This document shows, one piece after another, positions 1-5,167 of a DNA stretch of 5,167 nucleotides (within the stretch, counting starts at the first letter, position 1; each line of letters opens with the position of its first letter). Source of the stretch: Bacteroidota bacterium. GTDB taxonomy: Bacteria > Bacteroidota > Bacteroidia > Bacteroidales > Paludibacteraceae. The position numbers and the translations under genes were made by a program. Where the stretch lies: the NCBI GenBank assembly GCA_022709605.1, contig JAKLIM010000282.1, forward strand, positions 1 to 5,167, given 5' to 3'. The notes under the pieces are model-generated. The model ran no database searches. It had not been told where the DNA came from and saw only the letters and a list, made by a program, of their open reading frames with translations.

Positions 1-8
1 TTCTTCAT
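1..8 (-). CDS. Possible start of the next minus-strand gene (first codons only)
   Basis: The minus strand reads ATG AAG AA at the window edge, giving M-K-(K or N), a common opening of signal peptides in exported proteins. It lies 189 nt past the susD-like stop, preceded by an A/T-rich leader with no Shine-Dalgarno and by a promoter-like sequence. Genes after a SusC/SusD pair often encode further surface lipoproteins or secreted hydrolases, which would fit, but only two full codons are visible. An overlapping alternative, ATG at 13-15, reads M-H-Y-E-E in another frame. Confidence 0.25.
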
Positions 9-56
9 AATGCATTAAATTGATTAGTTAATATTTCTCTGATATTTATTATTCTA

Positions 57-87
57 CAAAACTACAGAATAGTCTATGTTTGTAAAA
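57..87 (-). promoter_or_regulatory. Candidate Bacteroidota-type promoter reading leftward, after the susD-like gene
   Basis: On the minus strand, TAGTTTTG (57-64) matches the Bacteroidota -7 consensus TAnnTTTG. Nineteen bases upstream, TTTT (84-87) is a three-of-four match to the -33 TTTG element. Transcription would start near position 50 and reach the possible ATG at 6-8 after a leader of about 40 nt. A 6-bp inverted repeat (TATTCT 50-55, AGAATA 66-71) brackets the -7 box and could be an operator, but arms this short arise easily by chance in AT-rich DNA. Confidence 0.3.
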
Positions 88-132
88 TGGAATTTTGTAT
101 TTTAATATGGATTTTAGTACAAATGAGTTTTG

Positions 133-157
133 AAAGTTTGTAAAGTTTGAAAGTTTG
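133..157. repeat. Three copies of AAAGTTTG
   Basis: The octamer AAAGTTTG occurs at 133-140, 142-149 and 150-157, the first two separated by a single T and the last two abutting. On the transcribed minus strand this is CAAACTTT three times, starting 18 nt after the palindrome at the susD end. Function is unknown. It may be a short slippage-generated tandem array or part of the same repeat-rich 3' region. Confidence 0.7.
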
Positions 158-166
158 TTTGAATCG

Positions 167-214
167 CATTGGTATAGAGACGCAATGCAATGCGTCTCTA
201 CTTTTTCATTGGTA
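167..214. mobile_element. Putative miniature palindromic insertion (175-206) with 8-bp target-site duplication
   Basis: Exact 8-bp direct repeats CATTGGTA lie at 167-174 and 207-214. Between them are 32 bp made of a perfect palindrome (175-200) and CTTTTT (201-206). The left repeat abuts the palindrome directly. The repeats do not extend further on either side. This is the arrangement expected of a small REP- or MITE-like element that duplicated its target on insertion. It codes for nothing itself, so it would have been moved by a transposase elsewhere. On the minus strand it supplies AAA AAG TAG, the last two codons and stop of the susD-like gene. The alternative is a chance direct repeat around an ordinary hairpin. 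Confidence 0.5.
175..200. repeat. Perfect 10-bp-arm inverted repeat overlapping the susD stop codon
   Basis: The arms TAGAGACGCA (175-184) and TGCGTCTCTA (191-200) are exact reverse complements with a 6-nt loop, ATGCAA. The susD-like stop codon (198-200, TAG on the minus strand) is the first three bases of the stem in that transcript. Read on the plus strand the stem is followed by CTTTTT, so it looks like an intrinsic terminator for rightward transcription. Read on the minus strand no U-run follows, so for susD it is more likely a weak terminator or a 3'-end stabiliser. GAGACGC-type palindromes of this kind recur in some bacterial genomes, to my recollection; copy number here cannot be judged from one window. 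Confidence 0.85.
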
Positions 215-2120
215 AAAATAAATTACTTTCTGTGATTAACGCAGCACCATTGTGTTTTGGTTTAATGGCGTTATTCATTAATTCTACAACACTTGATGCT
301 TCACCATTGTTTACTTTCCGACGCGAAACACGCAATAAATCGGCCCACCGTTGCCCTTCGAAACCACATTCGAGGGCAGCTTCGCGTATCAGGTTGTTTT
401 CAATCCATTGAATAGAATCTTTATGATCATCTCCAATTCCATCGTGAACATAATCAGGTGTTGGAGTATTTAACAAGAAAGCCCTATTACGAATTCCGGC
501 ATTATCCCTCCAGGGTGAACGTAAATATGGATATGGTGCATCATTCTGGCGTCCATCTAAATAAAATGGAGCCGGATACGGACGTGCCGGAATCGCATTT
601 ATTGAGTCAATTTGTGCCTGTGTTGCACCGGGTTGTGGTACTACAGGTGGAAAACTGGAATATTGTACGCCCACTTTATTAGCTCTCAAAGCTCCGTTGC
701 TTTGCGGCCAATCAAAATTACCTCTCACACCATTGTTGAGCAGTGCATAAGCCAAACGCGGATAACCTGCACGGTTGGCGGCTTCGGCATAACGCAAATG
801 AAGTAATGCTGCACGGTACAAGAACCATTTACCTGCTCTGGAATATTGATTCGAAAATGTGTTATAATTCAAATGTATGGTTTTATTTGCATCTGTTGAA
901 TACGAATTATAATAATCGTACAGATATTTCAATACCACCGGTTGACCATTAATTTTGTCAAAACTTGATTCGCGACCACGACCATCGAAAACAAATCCAT
1001 TGGCTTGCTGTACCTGAGTTTCCCACAAACTATCAATTGCATATGCCGAAGGTTTTAACTGATATTCGCCCACACCTGTATTGGCAAAAAGTTTAATAAA
1101 AGGTGAAATAGATGTAGCAGATCCGCTGTAACTCATCATCCAAATCATTTCATCCTGCAATCCTACCGAACCGGAAGTACCGGCATCAGTTGATCCACGG
1201 AAGAAAATTTCTTTCCACATATTTCGGAATGATGTAACATCCTGATCTTTGTAACGTTGGTAACAAACCTGAAAACGAGGTTCATTGGTACTGTTCCAAA
1301 CCCACGTACTTACTTTATTTTTGAATTGGGTTTTTGAAGAGTTGGCATCGGCAGCATCCATATAAGCTTTGTACTCAGTGGCTGCCTGAACATACTGATC
1401 GCTCCATAAATACAAATCGCCCAATAAAATATGTTTATTGATAAACTGCATATTTAAAAAGAACGATTTACCATTATTTTGAATCGTTTGTCCGTAGAAT
1501 GAAGATAAATTATTTTCTTCCATTGTAGGGATACTTTTCATATCGGCAATCAGTTGAGTTATAAGTTCGCTCAACGATTTTACAGCATAATGTTCGGGAT
1601 TGCTCAAATCCTCAATATTGGTAAGTGGATTGGTAATGTAAGGCACATTTCCGAACTGAATACCAAGTTGCAAATAAGTCCAGGTACGAACAGCCATTAC
1701 ATCCGAATAACGCGGACCATAATCATTTGCCGACATTTTGTTTTCTGCTTTCATTTTATCGAAATTTACCAAAATGTCATTGGCATTAAGTATCACTTCG
1801 TAAAAAGGCGTCGGATCGCAATATTTGTTATCCACTGTGGCGGTATGATTATTCAAATTCACCTGATCCACCGTGGCGTTGGTTGTTACATCCATCAAAT
1901 CGGCACGTAATTCATTCAGAACTACTACATTTTCGGCCAACATGGCAAATTTACCATAGAGTCCCCAAATGGCATTGTCGGCATCGTACACGTTCTGATA
2001 ACTTTCCGAATTCTCCACAACTTCTTCGGCATCTACATTCAATAGTGCGTCGCAAGCCGAAAAACTCACCGTTAAAAGTGCTGACAGTATCAAAACTGCT
2101 GGTATTTTAAGGAATTTCAT
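198..2120 (-). CDS. SusD/RagB-family surface nutrient-binding lipoprotein
   Basis: Surface lipoprotein that binds the imported ligand and caps the adjacent SusC-type barrel. It has 640 aa with ATG at 2118-2120, and the start is fixed by the signal peptide right behind it: Lys2 and Lys5, a hydrophobic core (6-20), then SFSAC with the lipidated Cys23. An acidic stretch after the cysteine (DAEEVVE, 30-36) may help surface export, as acidic export signals do in Bacteroidota. The N-terminal helical SusD-like region includes YDADNAIWGLYGKF (45-58), LRADLMD (71-77) and the RTWTYLQLGIQFGNVPYI helix (145-162). The RagB/SusD C-terminal region includes RYAEAANRAG (443-452) and the hallmark REAALECGFEGQRWADLLR (579-597, EGQRW 588-592). 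The protein is somewhat longer than the usual 500-600 aa, partly through a Pro-rich segment near 490-545. It stops at LFLPMKK, without the usual tail after the LPIP-like motif, and its TAG stop lies in a palindrome. It follows the transporter by 76 bp, probably in one operon. Confidence 0.97.
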   Translation of the reverse strand: MKFLKIPAVLILSALLTVSFSACDALLNVDAEEVVENSESYQNVYDADNAIWGLYGKFAMLAENVVVLNELRADLMDVTTNATVDQVNLNNHTATVDNKYCDPTPFYEVILNANDILVNFDKMKAENKMSANDYGPRYSDVMAVRTWTYLQLGIQFGNVPYITNPLTNIEDLSNPEHYAVKSLSELITQLIADMKSIPTMEENNLSSFYGQTIQNNGKSFFLNMQFINKHILLGDLYLWSDQYVQAATEYKAYMDAADANSSKTQFKNKVSTWVWNSTNEPRFQVCYQRYKDQDVTSFRNMWKEIFFRGSTDAGTSGSVGLQDEMIWMMSYSGSATSISPFIKLFANTGVGEYQLKPSAYAIDSLWETQVQQANGFVFDGRGRESSFDKINGQPVVLKYLYDYYNSYSTDANKTIHLNYNTFSNQYSRAGKWFLYRAALLHLRYAEAANRAGYPRLAYALLNNGVRGNFDWPQSNGALRANKVGVQYSSFPPVVPQPGATQAQIDSINAIPARPYPAPFYLDGRQNDAPYPYLRSPWRDNAGIRNRAFLLNTPTPDYVHDGIGDDHKDSIQWIENNLIREAALECGFEGQRWADLLRVSRRKVNNGEASSVVELMNNAIKPKHNGAALITESNLFLPMKK

Positions 2121-2142
2121 AGATTATATTATTATCAATTAA

Positions 2143-2154
2143 CCCCTTACGGGG
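2143..2154 (-). promoter_or_regulatory. Intergenic GNRA-tetraloop hairpin between the susC-like and susD-like genes
   Basis: In the minus-strand transcript this reads CCCC GUAA GGGG: four G-C pairs closed by a GUAA (GNRA) tetraloop, the only GC-rich island in an otherwise A/T-rich 76-nt gap. It sits 42 nt after the transporter stop and 22 nt before the susD start, too far for its G-run to act as a Shine-Dalgarno. It is not followed by a U-run, so it is not an intrinsic terminator. An RNA-processing or 3'-exonuclease barrier role, setting the ratio of the two proteins, is inference. Confidence 0.45.
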
Positions 2155-2196
2155 AAAAGAGTTTGTTAGTTTTATATTTTTATTTTACTGAAGAAC

Positions 2197-5167
2197 TTAT
2201 AATCCAACTTTTATCCCAAAAAGAATAGTTCTTGGTTGAGGTGTAACTCCGGTATCGATACCAGCATAAATTGGACTCTGACCGGTACTGAATTCAGGAT
2301 CGTAACCCAAATAATTCGTAAATGTTAGTAAATTACTACCTGTAACATACACCTGAGCACTGGTTATAAATCCGACTTTCAAAGGCAATTCATACCCCAA
2401 TGTCAAACTTTTAAGACGAAGGTACGATCCATCTTCAATCCATCTATCAGAAAAACGGGCATTCTGCATTGGGTCACCCCAGGTTGCTTTTGGTACATTC
2501 GTAACCTGATCGTTGTATTTCCAACGCGTGATAATGGCATCAGTTTGATTGTCAACACTAGACATTGATTCGAGATTGGCTCTTAACGCATTGTAAATAT
2601 CATTACCTACCATGTACGTAAAAATGGCATTGAACGAAAACCGTTTGTATTGTAAATTATTTACAAATGAACCAAAGAAATCAGGATTCGGATCGCCAAT
2701 AACTGTCATATCTTTTTCGTCGATAAATCCATCTTTCACATTATCAGCAAATTGTACATCGCCAGCCGTAAAAGGAACAATAACACCGTACGGATTTTTT
2801 ATTTTCAAATTGGCAGCTGTTGCAGCTTCAGTCGAATTCAGAATTCCTTCGGTTTGATACCCGTAAAACTGAGCCAAAGGTGAACCCACTTTGGTTCGAA
2901 TAAGACCACCGGCAACGGTTGTTATTTTTTCGTCGGTGGATAAAGACATTAGCTTATTTTTGTAGGTCGATACATTTAAAGCAGCATCCCATTTAAAATC
3001 TTTATTATCAATAATTCTACCATTAATATTAACATCTATTCCATTGTTCTGGAGCGATCCATCATTCATAATAGCGAAACCAAAACCCGAAATAGTTGAT
3101 AAATCTTTTACCGAAATTAAATCTTCGGTTCTGCTATTGTACACATCAATACTAAAGTTTAATCTTTCTTTCAAAAGAGAGCCATCAATTCCAAACACCG
3201 CTTTTTTATTGGTTTCCCATTTCAAAGAAGTATTGGGAATGTTTCCGCGTAATAAACCGTAAGCGCCAAGCAATCCCTGCGATACGTAATAATGTCGTGA
3301 AGAGTAATTTCCAATATCATCATTTCCTGTAACAGAATAACCGGCTCTGATTTTCAACACATCGAAAATAGTCTGATCTCTCATGAAGTCTTCGGAAGTT
3401 AATAACCATGCGCCGGTAAGGGATGGGAACAATCCGAAAACATTTTTACCAATTTTCAAACCTACGGCATTTGAACCAAAACGGGACGAACCATCCAAAG
3501 CTGCATTTAATGACAGATAGTAACGATTAGCATATCCGTATTCAATATTCAGATAATTTGATATTGATTTCCAGTTGCCAAGCGAACCTCCAACTTCGGC
3601 CAGTGTATTTTTCCCATCGCTCAACATTTTCATTTCGTCGCTCGAAGTATTGTAAGCCTTACCCCAATCTAATTCAGCATCACCCGATTGATAACGTACA
3701 CCCACACGAGTCGTAACATCATGTATTAAATCATACGTACGTTTATAAGTTAATCTGAAGTCGGTATTTATCTGAAATAAATGATTGCGAAGTTGCTGGG
3801 TTTCATTGGTAATTAAACCACTTGCCAAAGCTGTATGATTAATACCGGCATTGGGCATAAAAACGCTTTCTTTGGTAACTTTGTCGGTGGTTAGTCCGAA
3901 AATAACGTCGGCATTCAGATATTTCGAAAAAGTAATTACGCCATTCATGCTACTGAAAAAGCGGAATCGATTGTTGAAAGAATTACTGTTTTCAATAATC
4001 GCTCTTGGATTAGAAACTCCGAAAACATCAGCATCTTCGAGATTTGGAGTTTGAACGCCTTCGACATTATATACATAAGGTGCTGTAAATGGAGCTTTTA
4101 CCAAACCGGCATAAACCGGGTTGAAATTTTTATTCAAACCCTCGAAAGTTAATCCGCGATCGGTATAAACAAAATTTACATTGGCATTCAATTTAAACCA
4201 GTCTGTCATTTTGATTTGCGCATTCACCCTGGTTGTATATCGCGAGTAAGAGGTATTTTCAACCAATCCGGCATTGCCAAGATAACCTACCGAAATGGCA
4301 TAAAGCGTAGCATCGTTTCCACCCGTAATATTTACATGATAGTTTTTGTTGAATGATGTTTTAAATACCTGATCCTGCCAATCGGTTGATTGATTGTAAC
4401 GATAATAGTCGGCATTTCCTGAAACGCCCCACGATTCAATGACCGGTTTTTCCGAATTAATAAAGGGGTAAGCCTGTACCTGCGATTCAGTCATTCCGTA
4501 ACTGGTCATCATATCGGTCAGATAATTTTTATAATTCCAGGCATTCATCATGGGATATTTAGTTGTTGGCTCAAAATTAACGCCCATCGAAGCATGAAAA
4601 TTAATACGAGTAGCAGCATCTTTGGCTCTGAGCGTATTGATAATAATTACACCATTGGCCGCTTTTGAACCGTAAACCGAAGCACCATCTTTCAGCACCG
4701 TAATATTGTCAATGTCTTTAACATCAATGTCGGATAAAGCTGAAACATTATTTCCACCAATAAGCGAATAGATGCTTTGGTTATCGAAAATAACGCCATC
4801 AACAATGATAAGTGGCTGTGAATTAGCATTGAGTGAGTTCAAACCGTTTAAAAACAGATTTGCTCCGGCTCCGGGCATACCAGATCTCGAAACGGTATTT
4901 ATACCGTTTATATGTCCTTGCAAAATATTTTCGATGGACGTTGAACCCATTAAGTAGTCCGTACGATTTTCGTGGGTTGAAGTAGCTGTTGTAACTTTTG
5001 CGGCATTGCTCATATCGAAAAGTGTGGCAACTTCCTCGTATTTGCCTTTAAATGTTTCGTCGAGCAACCAAACATCAACGGTTGATTTACCGACAACCGG
5101 AACGCGTTTTGGTGCAAAACCAGGAGCATGTACATTTAAATAGGCTCCTGAAAACGATTTTTTCAAC
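2197..5167 (-). CDS. SusC/RagA-family TonB-dependent outer-membrane transporter, N-terminus cut off by window edge
   Basis: Outer-membrane active transporter that imports oligomers (glycans or peptides) handed over by its SusD partner, powered by TonB. About 990 residues are visible, numbered here from the TTG at 5164-5166. That TTG is an internal codon, not a start: the frame runs off the edge and no signal peptide is present. Residues 1-37 are the end of a CarboxypepD_reg-like domain (GAYLNVHAPGFAPKRV). The plug follows: LQGHINGI (82-89), SGMPGAG (95-101), PLIIVDGV (118-125), VLKDGASVYGSKAANG (157-172). Barrel landmarks are TDWQDQVFKTSF (261-272), NITGG (279-283), an acidic EF-hand-like loop DNVKDGFIDEKD (808-819), SDRW (906-909), DGSYLRLKSLTLGY (912-925), NLLTFTNYLGYDPEF (945-959) and PQPRT (976-980). 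The stop is TAA at 2197-2199. The missing part is probably a signal peptide plus roughly 70-100 residues. No frameshift is seen. The family call is certain; the substrate is unknown. Confidence 0.97.
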   Translation of the reverse strand, partial: LKKSFSGAYLNVHAPGFAPKRVPVVGKSTVDVWLLDETFKGKYEEVATLFDMSNAAKVTTATSTHENRTDYLMGSTSIENILQGHINGINTVSRSGMPGAGANLFLNGLNSLNANSQPLIIVDGVIFDNQSIYSLIGGNNVSALSDIDVKDIDNITVLKDGASVYGSKAANGVIIINTLRAKDAATRINFHASMGVNFEPTTKYPMMNAWNYKNYLTDMMTSYGMTESQVQAYPFINSEKPVIESWGVSGNADYYRYNQSTDWQDQVFKTSFNKNYHVNITGGNDATLYAISVGYLGNAGLVENTSYSRYTTRVNAQIKMTDWFKLNANVNFVYTDRGLTFEGLNKNFNPVYAGLVKAPFTAPYVYNVEGVQTPNLEDADVFGVSNPRAIIENSNSFNNRFRFFSSMNGVITFSKYLNADVIFGLTTDKVTKESVFMPNAGINHTALASGLITNETQQLRNHLFQINTDFRLTYKRTYDLIHDVTTRVGVRYQSGDAELDWGKAYNTSSDEMKMLSDGKNTLAEVGGSLGNWKSISNYLNIEYGYANRYYLSLNAALDGSSRFGSNAVGLKIGKNVFGLFPSLTGAWLLTSEDFMRDQTIFDVLKIRAGYSVTGNDDIGNYSSRHYYVSQGLLGAYGLLRGNIPNTSLKWETNKKAVFGIDGSLLKERLNFSIDVYNSRTEDLISVKDLSTISGFGFAIMNDGSLQNNGIDVNINGRIIDNKDFKWDAALNVSTYKNKLMSLSTDEKITTVAGGLIRTKVGSPLAQFYGYQTEGILNSTEAATAANLKIKNPYGVIVPFTAGDVQFADNVKDGFIDEKDMTVIGDPNPDFFGSFVNNLQYKRFSFNAIFTYMVGNDIYNALRANLESMSSVDNQTDAIITRWKYNDQVTNVPKATWGDPMQNARFSDRWIEDGSYLRLKSLTLGYELPLKVGFITSAQVYVTGSNLLTFTNYLGYDPEFSTGQSPIYAGIDTGVTPQPRTILFGIKVGL

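Noticed and set aside
75..82. TATGTTTG as a plus-strand -7 promoter box
   Set aside because: It fits TAnnTTTG, but no TTTG lies about 19-21 bp upstream and there is no plus-strand gene for it to serve.
133..157. CRISPR-like array
   Set aside because: The repeats are only 8 bp with 0-1 bp spacing; no spacer-length unique sequences and no cas genes.
175..206. Palindrome as a standard intrinsic terminator for susD
   Set aside because: In the susD direction no U-run follows the stem; the T-run is on the other side, so only rightward transcription would meet a canonical terminator.
81..206. Ancestral susD tail recovered by removing the insertion (ends with IKIQNSILQT)
   Set aside because: The last few residues faintly echo the N-x-x-L-x-Q tail of SusD proteins, but the match is short, lies in AT-rich low-complexity DNA and is too weak to claim.
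190..1910. Plus-strand open frames of 60-118 codons opposite the susD-like gene
   Set aside because: They lie antisense to a gene with clear family motifs over its whole length, have no recognisable domains or leader contexts, and read like back-translations of the real frame.
2121..2196. Separate promoter for the susD-like gene
   Set aside because: No TAnnTTTG match on the minus strand in the gap; co-transcription with the transporter is the simpler reading.
2612..4957. Plus-strand open frames opposite the transporter gene
   Set aside because: Same reason: short antisense shadows of a continuous SusC-family coding sequence.
5164..5166. TTG as the start codon of the transporter
   Set aside because: It is followed by the middle of a CarboxypepD_reg-like domain, not a signal peptide, and the frame is still open at the window edge. 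The gene starts outside.

Overview
The window comes from a member of the Bacteroidota. It is AT-rich by eye. It is filled by a SusC/RagA-type TonB-dependent transporter and a SusD/RagB-type surface lipoprotein lying head to tail on the minus strand, which is the nutrient-uptake pair found only in this phylum. Neither start context shows a strong Shine-Dalgarno sequence, which also fits Bacteroidota. A narrower taxon cannot be read from the sequence.

Layout in the direction of transcription (right to left). From 5167 to 2197 runs the transporter, which enters the window already in frame, so its signal peptide and most of its N-terminal extension lie outside. A 76-bp gap follows, holding a small perfect hairpin (CCCC-GUAA-GGGG in the transcript) and an A/T-rich leader. 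From 2120 to 198 runs the complete SusD-like lipoprotein (640 aa). Positions 1-197 are non-coding and AT-rich. They hold a palindrome at the end of susD, three copies of an 8-bp repeat, a candidate Bacteroidota promoter reading leftward, and possibly the first codons of a further minus-strand gene at the edge.

The two proteins should form one outer-membrane complex. The transporter is a 22-strand-type barrel with an internal plug, and the lipoprotein sits over it on the cell surface as a ligand-binding lid; import is driven by TonB/ExbBD. The substrate cannot be deduced, because no degradative enzyme or regulator lies in the window.

The most notable signal is at the 3' end of susD. A 10-bp-arm palindrome plus a T-run (175-206) is bracketed by two exact 8-bp direct repeats, CATTGGTA (167-174 and 207-214). 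This looks like a very small insertion with a target-site duplication. Read on the minus strand, the inserted stretch supplies the last two lysine codons and the TAG stop of susD, and the protein ends where most SusD proteins still carry a short conserved tail. The case for insertion rests on this sequence pattern alone and needs comparison with relatives.
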